This document shows positions 28,123 through 38,371 of a stretch of DNA of 64,000 nucleotides, one piece after another. A program made the translations under genes and the position numbers. Source of the stretch: Huiozyma naganishii CBS 8797 (lineage: Eukaryota; Ascomycota; Saccharomycetes; Saccharomycetales; Saccharomycetaceae); NCBI RefSeq assembly GCF_000348985.1, contig NC_035923.1, positions 992,001-1,056,000 of the forward strand, written 5' to 3'. Numbering within the stretch: position 1 is the first letter of the stretch; every line of letters starts with the position of its first letter. The notes beneath the pieces were generated by a model. The model searched no databases, had not been told where the DNA came from, and saw only the letters and a program-made list of their open reading frames with translations.

Positions 28123-30678
28123 TTAGTCAACAAAACGGTCATTGATGAACTCCCACTCTTGTTCTAGTGTTTCCGTTCTGTATTTTCTTCTAATGTTCGG
28201 AACGTTATGTCGGATCCTGTTATCTTCTGGTTTATCATTCCACATGTCAATCAGACCCAAAGGATCAGACATCACGTTGTCACCGTTATTTTCGATTACA
28301 ATCCCTGACCAATGGGCTTTGTAGAACCCGTTATACCCACTACTGATCACTGAATTTCTGGCCAGTTCACATAAATCTGCAGCGTTGAGAAGGTAGATAC
28401 TGGCAGCAACGCTATATTCCTCTATCATAGGCTCTAACGTATAAGAGGAATTGAACAGGACGGATCTTGATGATATGCAAACCTTAAACCCGATTCTTAG
28501 CATTTTCATAAATGGGTTTTTATCATATGTGTACTGACCGGCAACTGAGATGTCACGAGATAACTTAACAGGATTGGCCTCCGGACCATTACTTTGCTTT
28601 AAAGTACCTTTTTGGTCATTCAGAAGGGCATCAGTATTGCCTGACGACACGTTCACTGATGATAATGGTGCCGTTATTATCGGAATTTGAAATAGATAGA
28701 ACAGATACTCCAAAAGAGATGGAGCATTCCAGATCGGTTCACCCTGCAGCAGACCACCATTGCAGAGTAGCAAATTACACACCAGAGACTCTACTTTTTC
28801 AGTAAAGTAAAGAGTGGTTGAACTAAATTGCGAGGTACGATTAGACGTAGAGGGAGAGCAGTAACTTCTAAGGGGTATCGTATTCTTATGCTTCCTGTGT
28901 CTCAATTGGTTGAAACGTGCCAGATTCGCAAAGGTGTAGTAAATATAGTGAGAGATGGTTGGGTTATCACCTTCAGCGACCCAGTCTTTTGGAGGAAGAT
29001 TAATATCTGCAAAGATTTTCCACAGGTACTCATCCGACTGGCTGATTACCACGTCAAGAGAGCAAACGTTTCTCAAAAAGAAGTCAAGTTCCTTACTTTC
29101 TTGATTCTCAAACAGAGGAGTAAAAATCGAATCAAAGTAGTCTTGAAAGTTGGACACTTTTCGAGCGGCAAAAAGTTGAGGAAAGACTCTAGACAATTGG
29201 ATATTCCATCGGATATTGTATGAAACCAGTTTCCACTTGATCAACCAATGAGAAAATTTCATCCACCAATTATTTGTCTGGGCGTTACTGTCTTTCGGAT
29301 CGTAGAATTGGAAGTCTACTGAAATCTGGCCGAGTTGATATTTAGATTTTTCCAACAAATGAATGGTAAATCTAATCAGTATTTGCGCAAGATATTCACC
29401 CTCGATGGCGTTATCAAATTCCAAAAAGATCTTGGCTAAAAAATAATAACGCAGTTTCAAGCCACTCAGTTCATTTTCAATCTCACTCTCACTGTATTTT
29501 ATGAGGTGATACGTAGACAAATAAACGTCTCTATACCAATCCAAAAATTGATCATCGATCACTTTTAAACCTACTTCCAATGGATTTTCATGGGAACATC
29601 CCAATTGAAAAATATCTCTTATGGTAAGCCCGTCTCCTGAACTGGTCACATGAACTATTCTTGTAGATTCTGTGTTAATTTTCTCCCAAATGAACTCGCT
29701 CAGTTGTCTTTGGGTAACTAATCCACTCAGCAAAACTCCCTGGTCCACTTTTCTGCAATTATAAAAATCTCTATAGGGGACTTGCTTGTTCTCTAGAATT
29801 TCAGATTTTGATTTCAAGTGTTGAAACAGATCGAATTTATCCAAAAGATAGTTTAGACGTTTCTCAGAAATTTCGTTCATTGGATGCGACTGAATCATCT
29901 CAATCATGAACCCAAAATTGTGCTTGAATTCCCGGAATGTAGGGATCTCTCTTTCTTCCAAGTCGTCCTCGTCCAAACTATGTACTTTATTGTGCTCAGC
30001 TATTGTGCTCACAAAATCGTCCAGCTCAAATTCCTCTCCAGTATAGTGTATTGAACTCGCAGCCGTGCGGTTAGCTAGACCATAATCGTGAGGGCGGATA
30101 CAGTAATACCCGCTTTTCACTTTTCTGATTGGGTTTTCAGGGTCAAATTCAGCTTCACCTAAAAACCTCTCATCTTTATCAAACTTCCAGAACTTGGGCA
30201 AAGGCTTAGGATACACTAACCATTTCTCAACATCATTTTTGATATTGGATTCACTATCTTGAAAGGACCCTCTAACGTATTTTTCCCTGAACTTTACCAG
30301 CTGATGGAAGGGATTAGTAACTTCCCTAATTTTTTGGAAATGGTAGTGAGTCGATGACGCAGGCTCTGGATTCGAACAATTGCCCTTTAATGAGTATCTT
30401 GACTCTTTACGAATTTCATCGTCCTTATACTCTAAAATCATCGTGCCCCTCTCTTCTTCTAAGGGGTCTAGATACATTGGGGACCCGACAATCATTTGCT
30501 TGTCGAAATTTGTTTTCAACGCAATCATATCCATATCATCAATTGAGATGTCCTTTTTTTTTTGCAATTGCTCTGTCGCTTCTGTGCTCGCTAGAGGCAT
30601 CGTCTTAACGGCGACATCCGACATTCCGTTCTCCTCGGAGAATAAACTGCGTTGATCAGTTACCGACCCCACAGTCAT
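28123..30678 (-). CDS. AMP-deaminase-like protein (YJL070C/YBR284W type), likely inactive
   Basis: 851 aa. Similarity to AMP deaminase is clear in MYLDPLEEERGTMILEY, KFWKFDKDERFLGEAEF and LEPMIEEYSVAASIYLLNAADLCELARNSV. The metal-binding sites are not kept. Where AMP deaminases have VDTHVHHSA, this protein reads VDQGVLLSG, losing both histidines. Where they have a STDDP block, it reads ISSRSV, losing the aspartates. It is therefore predicted not to deaminate AMP and may be regulatory or structural. The same family in S. cerevisiae (YJL070C, YBR284W) has no established function. It follows ARG2 convergently, as expected from synteny. A Cbf1-type GTCACGTG is at 30847-30854. Confidence 0.9.
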   Translation of the reverse strand: MTVGSVTDQRSLFSEENGMSDVAVKTMPLASTEATEQLQKKKDISIDDMDMIALKTNFDKQMIVGSPMYLDPLEEERGTMILEYKDDEIRKESRYSLKGNCSNPEPASSTHYHFQKIREVTNPFHQLVKFREKYVRGSFQDSESNIKNDVEKWLVYPKPLPKFWKFDKDERFLGEAEFDPENPIRKVKSGYYCIRPHDYGLANRTAASSIHYTGEEFELDDFVSTIAEHNKVHSLDEDDLEEREIPTFREFKHNFGFMIEMIQSHPMNEISEKRLNYLLDKFDLFQHLKSKSEILENKQVPYRDFYNCRKVDQGVLLSGLVTQRQLSEFIWEKINTESTRIVHVTSSGDGLTIRDIFQLGCSHENPLEVGLKVIDDQFLDWYRDVYLSTYHLIKYSESEIENELSGLKLRYYFLAKIFLEFDNAIEGEYLAQILIRFTIHLLEKSKYQLGQISVDFQFYDPKDSNAQTNNWWMKFSHWLIKWKLVSYNIRWNIQLSRVFPQLFAARKVSNFQDYFDSIFTPLFENQESKELDFFLRNVCSLDVVISQSDEYLWKIFADINLPPKDWVAEGDNPTISHYIYYTFANLARFNQLRHRKHKNTIPLRSYCSPSTSNRTSQFSSTTLYFTEKVESLVCNLLLCNGGLLQGEPIWNAPSLLEYLFYLFQIPIITAPLSSVNVSSGNTDALLNDQKGTLKQSNGPEANPVKLSRDISVAGQYTYDKNPFMKMLRIGFKVCISSRSVLFNSSYTLEPMIEEYSVAASIYLLNAADLCELARNSVISSGYNGFYKAHWSGIVIENNGDNVMSDPLGLIDMWNDKPEDNRIRHNVPNIRRKYRTETLEQEWEFINDRFVD

Positions 30679-31914
30679 CGTCTATCTTATTGTAAAACAG
30701 GTTAAAGCAAAGCAAACACAATAGTCACAGCGGAAGAACCCAATTGGGGACAGACAAGGACAGAGTTATACAAGAATAGAGGACAACGTTTGGAAGTTTA
30801 TATAAGGTCTCCTATATTGGAACACTTGACCCTTTTTTAAATTTATGTCACGTGGACGATCGTTCGTGGGGAAAACGCCCCGAGTGCGTCAAGGTGAACG
30901 ATGCGATGGCCCTCCCCAGTTCGTGGATTCTGGGATTGCAGTTAGTGTCAAACTTATTATATAGTTTTCCTTTGCTTTAACTTTTATGCCATCATTTTTT
31001 GGGGGTGACTTTGATTTTTGTACTACACTTTCTCGACAACAAATTGAATAACTGTCGGTTGAAAACACTACCTCATCATGTTTGGGATTTTAAAGGCCTC
31101 AGAAGTAGCAGCAACCACAACTGGAGTCTAATTATGGTTGGGTAAGTGAATATTTTCAAGTTTCGCGTATTTTTCTATACCTTCTACTGTTCCAAGGGCA
31201 AAAACGTTACAGGTTTTGAACAGCCAAGGTTCATATTGAGCGCTTTAGCATGCACATATTATTTGATACCACCAATCCCGCCGTTTCTTGAATAAAACCT
31301 ACAAGTTTCACTTTCTACATTTTGCCGCAGATGATTGGTGTAGCGGTGTAACCAAATTTTCATTAATTGGGCTAGAAGTAAGTCACTTCATGCAGTGTTA
31401 TAGACACATTAAAAGTGGTATAGAGACACGTGGAACAAAGTTTAGTTGAGTTTTTAAATTCAAATCCGGAAGGTACTACGCTCCATGAATATCTTCAGGT
31501 TTACTAACTCATAGGATAAAAAAGTACATGAGAAGAGTAAAAGAAAATTGTATTAAAGATCCAGTTCAGAATAGTACCTTGCTATCCGTCTATTCAGAAG
31601 GAATGCATGCTATTGGAGTACCTTTCACATGCCCAGGGAATTACAATTTTTTTGGTAGGCGTAGTAAAAAACCACGACCACTGAAATGATCCAAACATTA
31701 TATAATAACCACGTCAGGGACAAAGGTAATTAATGAGCCAGGGTTTGGTAAAAGATTGATCTCATTATTTTAATTCTGTTAAAATTAAATCTATATCAGG
31801 GGTTTTCAATCACAGCCAGTGAGTTGTCGAATATGATCATTGTCACGAACGCGTTACAAAAGCTAAATTAATATTACTGTACTTCTCTGAACTTCTTAAA
31901 AAGCTGAAAATTCA
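30679..31914. other. Intergenic region before tRNA-Cys
   Basis: 1.2 kb. It holds the promoter of the deaminase-like gene (TATATAAGG near 30799, GTCACGTG at 30847-30854). Beyond that I see no ORF, RNA gene or repeat. Confidence 0.4.
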
Positions 31915-31986
31915 GCTCGTATGGCGCAGCGGTAGCGCAGCAGATTGCAAATCTGTTGGTCCTTAGTTCGATCCTGAGTGCGAGTC
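31915..31986 (+). tRNA. tC(GCA): tRNA-Cys (GCA) with altered acceptor end
   Basis: 72 nt: GCTCGTATGGCGCAGCGGTA, anticodon loop ATTGCAAAT with anticodon GCA, T arm TAGTTCGATCCTG. The body matches S. cerevisiae tRNA-Cys. The 3' end reads GCGAGTC then T-rich, not GCGAGCT. As written, position 72 is T (a G-T wobble with G1) and the discriminator is C instead of the U that is a cysteine identity base. A single inserted T would explain it. Either a sequence error or an impaired copy. Confidence 0.85.
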
Positions 31987-32141
31987 TTTTTTATTTTGGC
32001 TTGTTCCAAACCACAAGAACTTGGGCCACTTTGTGGAATAGTCAAGATGACATGTATATTATAGAATGCAACACTTGTTAATATTGAATAGGACAGTTTA
32101 AAGAGTTACACAAAGATTAAATATTCCACTCGAATGGCCGG

Positions 32142-33894
32142 TTAATAATGGTTTAGCCTCCAAAGCCTGACTTTACCCTGTTCGTTACCTACAGCAAGCA
32201 TTTCTCCATGAGACGAAAATGCCACAGTAGTAACTTTACCAAAGGGAGTACCAGACGTAGGCCAGTTTTTGAATACTGTAAACGAGGGAAGATGAATTAA
32301 TCTCAGGGCATCTTTAACGGCCCTTGAGCCTATGCATAATATCTGACCGTCCGGAGAGAACTGTACTGACGATATTGTGGTGGTTAAATGGTCCATCACG
32401 GCAACGGGCTTCATAGTTCCACTGAACAAAGATCCTCCGTTTCTCTCGTAAATGTTAACAAACCCACTCTCACTTCCAATAGCTAACCATCTATTCGCGC
32501 GGACGTTCTTGGTGGACAGCAAATGGTCGCTATTGGTACCACCTCCAACCTGAATCGTTGTAATCCCAATACCACCCTCATCCTTCCATCTGGTCAACAC
32601 TTCACCGTTGTTGTTCAGATCGAATTCCCATACTTCACCATACGTGTTGGCGACAATCAAAATTGTCTTGAACTTCCCCTTCCCCAATGGTTTATAATCG
32701 ATGCAAAAATCCACGAGCAGCCCTTCGATTTTACAGCCGAGCATCCATAGGCCAGAGATGGAATTCAACACGTTGATCCATCCATTGTTACCCTGGAGAC
32801 ATATGATACCATGAGTCTGATGAGTCGCGGAGTTGAAGAAATGACCCACTTTGAATTTTTCAAAGGATCTTTGAGTGTTCTCATGGCCGTAAAGTCTCGA
32901 AAACTTTTCGACTTTAGCGACGGAGTTTGCAGTGTTATTTGTGTTATTAGACAGGTCCCAAGAGTGCATGTACCTTCTTCTACCACCTGTAAAGATCCTC
33001 TGCTGGCTTTCACTTGGAGAGACGTAGAAAGTACACGATTGGATCGGGGTATCTCTCAAATGAAGACTTGTCACAAGATGATTATTCTTACCATCGATAT
33101 GGTATATTCTTAATGTTTTATCGTACCCACCAGTTAGTAGCAATGGTTTGGTAGGATGGAAGGATAAGGACTGTATCGCGGAACGAGATGGGTGCGAAAC
33201 GTTAGCGTCCTTCAGACGCAAGATATCCAAGGAAACGGACGGCAATAACTTGGTGCCTGACACGTCCTTATAGTTGTAAGTTGATTGCAAGATCTTGGAT
33301 AAAGCGTATACGTCCCCATCGACAACTTGTTCGCCGGTTTCCTCTGCCTCCTCGTCACTACTAGCATTACCATCTTTTTCGTCCACATCTGGTTCGTCAG
33401 CCCATTTGGGTCTAGGGTAGATTTTCTCAAATTGAGTTCTCAGCCTGCGAATGTAGGCTGTACCGGTTATTTTATTTTCAGTGTACGAATGTCTCAATTT
33501 CTTCGTCCTGTGTGTCTCTGTGATGGGCACGCGCAATTGCTCGTCATCTGAATCCTCCCACGCATTCTCCTCCTCAGAGACACTGTCCTCACTCTCTTCC
33601 ACATCGATCTCCATCCTGTCCTCATCAGCGTCAGCCTCTTCTTCACCGTCATCGACGAAGAACAGTTGATCGTCCCCGACGGCAGTCATCTCATCGTTCG
33701 CCTCCTCCTCGTCGTTCTCCTCACCGTCCTGCACTTGCTCTTGTTCCTGGAAGACATTCTCCAACTCGAAGTCCTCGAGATTGGACTGGAAGTCTGAGGT
33801 GTCACCAAAGACCAACTTCGCCAGAAACTCTTCCTCGTTGCTCGGGGGGAGCAATGTCCTCCACCGCGGGCCTGCTAACAGTAGTGGCACTCAT
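32142..33894 (-). CDS. UTP18: SSU processome WD40 protein Utp18 (5' frameshift)
   Basis: The long frame covers 582 codons but starts with GTG. The real start is ATG at 33894 (MSATTVSRPAVEDIAPP), which joins the long frame if the six-G run at 33844-33849 is one base shorter. The join then gives PPSNEEEFLAKLVFGDTSDF, matching S. cerevisiae Utp18. Seen: acidic N-terminal third, then QFEKIYPRPKWADEPD and WD40 repeats (HPTKPLLLTGGYDKTLRIYHIDG, GRRRYMHSWDLS) ending VRLWRLNHY. Known: Utp18 is an essential component of the 18S rRNA processome and an adaptor for the exosome helicase Mtr4. PAC- and RRPE-like sequences lie upstream (GCGATGA 34006-34012; A/T run 34037-34047). Confidence 0.93.
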
Positions 33895-34159
33895 TCTTTT
33901 TCTATTATAATTTGCTGCAATGGTCTCTCTTGATTATAAACAGCTACAAACAATGCGGGCTCCTCTCTACCCTCCAAAACACAGACGTTAGTGAGAGACC
34001 AAGAAGCGATGACCTGCCTCATCTCTCGTAAATTTCAAAAAAATTTTCTTCCAAAAAATTGTTCAAACAAGGAACTGACAAAGATTTAGGCGGATGAGAC
34101 ACACACCGGTGCTAGCTAGCGCGCAATTGCTCCATGGATGAGACTACACTTCCCTGTTC

Positions 34160-35068
34160 TCAGTGTTCCTTCAGGCCGAGGTGTTCCGCGTGGAATTTCG
34201 CGTGCTGTGGCACGAAAGTGCTCACGAAGTAGTAGGAGTGGTCGAATCCCGCTACTATGTTCAGCTCGATTTTGTTCGCCCATGGCGTGTCTTGCGAAGC
34301 CTCGACTATTGACTGCGGCTTCAATTGTTCCTCGTAGAACGGGTCTGCGTCGCCGACGTGGATCAGAATGTGTCTCCTCTCCTCGCGTGGAGTCTGCTTG
34401 ATCAACTCGCAAGGGTCGTGCAGGTCCCACTCCGCCTTGGACTCCAAATACCCGTTGAACGCCTTCTGTCCCCAGGGGACATTCTTTGGGTTCACGATGG
34501 GGGCAAACGCGGAACAGGATTTGTAATGCGCCTGTTGCTTGAGAAACCCGCATAGGGCACCGTACCCACCCATGGAATGGCCAGTGATCGAGACGTTTTC
34601 CAAGAAATCGACGTGCTTCCCCGTGTCAGCAAAATGTTGATCCAACACCCTTGGTAACTCCTCATGGACATACGTGTACATATTGTAGTTCTTGCTGTAT
34701 GGTTCTTTCGTAGCATCAATGTAGAAACCTGCACCGTGCCCAAAATCCCAACTACCTTCTGGGTCCCCTGGGACATCGTCGCCTCTTGGTGACGTATCTG
34801 GGAAAACGACCACAAACCCGTACTTATCCGCTTGGAATTGCCACATCGCCTTCTCGGAAGCGTTCTGCGGAGTGCATGTGAGCCCAGATAGGTAATAGAT
34901 CGTGGGGATGGGTTTCATCAGGGCCTCGTTGCCCCTGACACACTGCCAGTACTGTTTGGGCAAGTAGACGTTGACGTCCATTGTGGTGCCCGTCGACTCG
35001 GATTCATGGGACATCCTTAGAAGCTTCCCGTTGCAAACATTGATCTTCTGTTTCACTGTGAACGTCAT
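34160..35068 (-). CDS. S-formylglutathione hydrolase (YJL068C type)
   Basis: 302 aa (YJL068C is 299). Seen: an alpha/beta hydrolase of the esterase-D family with the nucleophile elbow GHSMGGYGA, the acid in HVGDADPFYEEQLKP and the histidine in AGFDHSYYFV. TYLS-type start region and FPDTSPRGDDVPGDPE are typical of this family. Known: it hydrolyses S-formylglutathione to glutathione and formate in formaldehyde detoxification. Codons are GC-rich compared with most neighbours. Order UTP18, this gene, MPM1, DLS1 follows S. cerevisiae chromosome X. The catalytic triad is complete. Confidence 0.95.
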   Translation of the reverse strand: MTFTVKQKINVCNGKLLRMSHESESTGTTMDVNVYLPKQYWQCVRGNEALMKPIPTIYYLSGLTCTPQNASEKAMWQFQADKYGFVVVFPDTSPRGDDVPGDPEGSWDFGHGAGFYIDATKEPYSKNYNMYTYVHEELPRVLDQHFADTGKHVDFLENVSITGHSMGGYGALCGFLKQQAHYKSCSAFAPIVNPKNVPWGQKAFNGYLESKAEWDLHDPCELIKQTPREERRHILIHVGDADPFYEEQLKPQSIVEASQDTPWANKIELNIVAGFDHSYYFVSTFVPQHAKFHAEHLGLKEH

Positions 35069-35308
35069 ATTTCAAACTGGCTCTGTTGACCTCCACACAC
35101 AGGGCCTGTGGACTTCAAAAGGTAAAGAGATCCCTTGGCCACCAGCAACCACCTCTTGACGCTTTAAAAGTGTTTAAATAAAAAGGCAGCGAAAGGAACC
35201 GTTGCACTCTAGTGAAGTCCAGGACAGAGGAACCACCGGATGGCGACACTTGGGTGCTCTATCCAGTTGGATTGAGTCCAATGTTATATTCGTATCTGTA
35301 TATACACA

Positions 35309-35830
35309 CTATTGATCTCCCCCCCCCTGGTAGGGCCCCTTCGTGGGCCCAACGGCAGCCCCACTCAGTTTCTTCCTCTGTTCCACTCTCCAAAGCATGT
35401 ACGTAGTGTAGTCGTTGAAGAACCCGTCGAGTTTCCCGCCGTTGCGGTCCCACATCTCCTTGGTGAGCGTCCCCTTTGGAACAGGTCTCCCGTGCAGTCT
35501 TCCACTAACGACGCTCTGCGGGAACAAACACCTCCACCAGCCGTTCTTATCCCAAAGCGATACACCCTTCACGTCGTTACATTGGGCAAACTGTCTCTCG
35601 GTGGGGACTGGCCAACTGTAGACCCCCGTGACGTTCGGAATCGCGCCTGGTGGGAACAAGTCGAATGGATTCCCAACCAGGGGGGACATCCGGGGGAACA
35701 ACTCCCCGTTCAGCAACGCACCAGGCCACAACCCAGTGGGGTGCAACCCGCCCGTGTAGTTGAACGACCACAGCTCCTGCAAGTCTGGGTCAAACTCATC
35801 GTCCTTACTCGTCAAATCTATATCCTCCAT
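35309..35830 (-). CDS. MPM1: Mitochondrial membrane protein Mpm1-like
   Basis: 173 aa from ATG at 35830 (the frame is open further up but only with GTG). Seen: an acidic start MEDIDLTSKDDEFDPD, then FNYTGGLHPTGLWPG, NPFDLFPPGAIPNVTGVYSWPVP, and the aromatic block WDKNGWWRCLFPQSV. No clear transmembrane helix. The identification rests mainly on position between the YJL068C-type gene and DLS1, where S. cerevisiae has MPM1 (252 aa), plus the general look of the GVYSWP region, which I recall less exactly. Mpm1 is an abundant mitochondrial membrane protein of unclear role. This copy would be shorter. Confidence 0.7.
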   Translation of the reverse strand: MEDIDLTSKDDEFDPDLQELWSFNYTGGLHPTGLWPGALLNGELFPRMSPLVGNPFDLFPPGAIPNVTGVYSWPVPTERQFAQCNDVKGVSLWDKNGWWRCLFPQSVVSGRLHGRPVPKGTLTKEMWDRNGGKLDGFFNDYTTYMLWRVEQRKKLSGAAVGPTKGPYQGGGDQ

Positions 35831-35961
35831 TGCTGCGGGGGTGCTTCGGAGTTGAACAGACACTTCTCGCCTGTATCCCTTCCCAACTTCTATCTGTACA
35901 CACTTATATACGAATGCAACATAAACCCATGGACCCCGTACGCCCTTCTTATAATCCCGTC

Positions 35962-36399
35962 TCAGTCACTCTCCGTGTCTATATCTATCTGGACAGCACC
36001 GGAGGAACTTGCCAGCGACCCACCATCACGGGCCACGCCAACCTGGGCTGGCGTGAACACCTCTGTCACGTACCTCACTTTGTTCTGAGCGACGAGTTCC
36101 GCCAAGTTCTTCGTCCGCGGTATCATCTCCCCCAAGAAGGCGTACTGGTTCCTCACGGCCACGCAGTCCGCGATATCCATGTACTCGAGATGTAACGTGG
36201 GACCCTCACCATCACCATCGCCCGCAGCGGAGGGTGCATTCCGGTAAGCGGACACGCTGAGGGAGTCCCCGCACAGCTGCTGGATGAAGTACTGCGTGAC
36301 AAACGCCGTCGCAGCAAGAGCCTCCGGCGACGTGTCCATGTACTCTGGATCGTTCTTCGCTATGCGCTCCACACGCTCCACATCCGGTTCCAACGACAT
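35962..36399 (-). CDS. DLS1: Histone-fold protein Dls1 of the ISW2 complex
   Basis: 145 aa (S. cerevisiae 167). Seen: RVERIAKNDPEYMDTSPEALAATAFVTQYFIQQL, which is the first two helices of a CBF-A/NF-YB-type histone fold, and LHLEYMDIADCVAVRNQYAFLGEMIPRTK, the third helix and following conserved block. The tail is Asp/Ser-rich. Known: Dls1 pairs with Dpb4 in the yeast CHRAC/ISW2 remodeller and helps silencing at telomeres. It is divergent from BNA3 across 418 bp. The genes that separate them in S. cerevisiae (MRPL8, LAS21, NUP82) are absent. Confidence 0.9.
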   Translation of the reverse strand: MSLEPDVERVERIAKNDPEYMDTSPEALAATAFVTQYFIQQLCGDSLSVSAYRNAPSAAGDGDGEGPTLHLEYMDIADCVAVRNQYAFLGEMIPRTKNLAELVAQNKVRYVTEVFTPAQVGVARDGGSLASSSGAVQIDIDTESD

Positions 36400-36732
36400 T
36401 GGCGCAGGCGGGACGGCAAGAGTACGAGATGCTCTGCTGACTGTCTCAGTCGGAACGGTGTTCTTGTTTCAGTTGACGGTTTTTTTACTTCCAGGACACA
36501 GCGACAGGACGGTCTACTGTCCACCTCTTCTTCAAGAACCACCCCTCAGCTCTGCTCGTCGCCGTGCTCGTCGCCGTCGAGTCAACCGAGCGTCTGATTG
36601 CGATGGTCGATGCGCGGCGTCTTGTCGTCGCGGACGGTGGGTGGGTGTTCCCACAGTTCCGCCTCCCAACTGCCACAGTTACCGTCTGTGCTCTTCGTTA
36701 TCGGTGAGCGATGCCTCGCGGTGAGCTCTTCT

Positions 36733-36740
36733 TATATAAA
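36733..36740 (+). promoter_or_regulatory. TATA box of BNA3
   Basis: TATATAAA, 78 bp before the BNA3 ATG at 36818, in the 418-bp DLS1-BNA3 divergent promoter. Confidence 0.6.
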
Positions 36741-36817
36741 GTAGTGGGCAGTCTGTGACAGATAGGGTGCTCCGTTTCACAGTAGTTGTGGTAGCAGTAG
36801 AAAGTTCCTTCTTTGTA

Positions 36818-38146
36818 ATGCTCAGCAGGGTGTTCAGACGCAACATGACCAACCAATCGCTCGGCAAAGTGATCCCTAACAAGTACTTCTCGCAGAACAA
36901 CGCGAAGGATGTCTGGTCGCTGACTAACGAGGCTGCCGCCGCGGCTGCCAAGAACAGCAAGAACAGCGGTCGCGAGATGATCAACATGGGCCAAGGGTTC
37001 TTCTCGTACTCGCCACCGCATTTCGCCATCAGTGACGTGCAACAGGCTCTGGAGATACCGCTTGCGAACCAGTACTCCCCCACTAGGGGTAGGCCAAACC
37101 TTATCAAGGCTCTGGCCGACCTGTACACGCCTCTGTACGGACAGCAGTTGTCCGCGGACAACATCACCGTGCACACGGGTGCCAACGAGGCGATCTTCTC
37201 CTGTCTCATGGGGCTGCTGAATAAGGGCGACGAGGTGATCGTGTTCGAACCGTTCTTCGACCAGTACATCTCCAATATCGAACTTGCAGGCGGGGTCGTC
37301 AGGTACGTCCCCATCAACCCGCCTCGGGAACTTGACGACAGGGTCACGCGTGGCACAGAGTGGGAGATCGACTGGGATATCCTCGAGAAGACGATCAACA
37401 GCAGGACCAAATGTGTCATCATCAACACCCCGCACAACCCGATCGGGAAGGTGTTCACTAGGGAGGAGTTGCTCAGATTGGGCAAGATCTGCGTGGACAA
37501 CAACATCGTGATCATCTCAGATGAAGTTTACGAGCATCTGTACTTCTCGGACGAGTTCCCCAGAATCGCGACTCTGTCCCCAGAGATCGGACAACTGACC
37601 TTCGCGGTAGGGTCCGCGGGGAAGACGTTCGCGGCTACTGGTTGGAGGATCGGCTGGACTGTGTCGTTGAACAAAGAACTCCTCAATTACGTCGCAAAGG
37701 CACACACAAGGATCTGCTTCTCCTCGCCATCGCCGTTCCAGGAGGCTATCGCGCACGCACTGCCGGAAGCGCAGAAGATCGACTACTTCGAAACAATGAG
37801 ACAGGAGTACATCCAGAAGTTCAAAATCTTCACCGCAGTGTTCGACGAATTGAATATGCCTTACACCGTCGCAGAGGGATCGTACTTCATCTGTGTCAAC
37901 TTCTCAAAGGTCAAGATCCCAGAGGACTACGTGTTTCCGCAGGAATTGCAAGAGAAGGCAAAGGATTTCAGGATCTCGTACTGGCTCATGAACGAACTCG
38001 GGGTCGTCGCCATCCCCCCCACAGAGTTCTACATCAAAGAACACGAAAAGGCAGCAGAAAATCTGCTGAGATTCGCGGTCTGCAAGGACGACGAATTCTT
38101 GCACAAGGCTGTTGACCGTCTACGCTTGTTGAAGGACTACTTGTGA
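36818..38146 (+). CDS. BNA3: Kynurenine aminotransferase Bna3
   Basis: 442 aa (S. cerevisiae 444) from ATG at 36818; the open frame upstream begins only with GTG. Seen: a fold-type I PLP aminotransferase with NMGQGFFSYSPP, QYSPTRGRPNLIKAL, INTPHNPIGKVFTREEL, IISDEVYEHLYF and the PLP lysine in GSAGKTFAATGWRIGW. The start MLSRVFRRNM is basic and could be a mitochondrial leader, with Met10 as a cytosolic start. Known: it converts kynurenine to kynurenic acid, a side branch of de novo NAD synthesis. Third codon positions are strongly G/C. Confidence 0.97.
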   Translation: MLSRVFRRNMTNQSLGKVIPNKYFSQNNAKDVWSLTNEAAAAAAKNSKNSGREMINMGQGFFSYSPPHFAISDVQQALEIPLANQYSPTRGRPNLIKALADLYTPLYGQQLSADNITVHTGANEAIFSCLMGLLNKGDEVIVFEPFFDQYISNIELAGGVVRYVPINPPRELDDRVTRGTEWEIDWDILEKTINSRTKCVIINTPHNPIGKVFTREELLRLGKICVDNNIVIISDEVYEHLYFSDEFPRIATLSPEIGQLTFAVGSAGKTFAATGWRIGWTVSLNKELLNYVAKAHTRICFSSPSPFQEAIAHALPEAQKIDYFETMRQEYIQKFKIFTAVFDELNMPYTVAEGSYFICVNFSKVKIPEDYVFPQELQEKAKDFRISYWLMNELGVVAIPPTEFYIKEHEKAAENLLRFAVCKDDEFLHKAVDRLRLLKDYL

Positions 38147-38371
38147 GAACATCTTCCTCTCCTTTTCTTTTTATAGACATGACATAAACGCGTTGCAAGA
38201 AAGTGATTTAAGATAAATATTTAAACAAATTGAAGTTTTCAATAGATACAAACCCTAATTGTAGAAGGTACTAGTGAACCTGAGAGAGGACGCATCGACT
38301 ACCAGGAATACTGGTACCTCGCATTCACACACAAGCTGGGTACAATATATACATAAAAGGGAAGGGCACAA

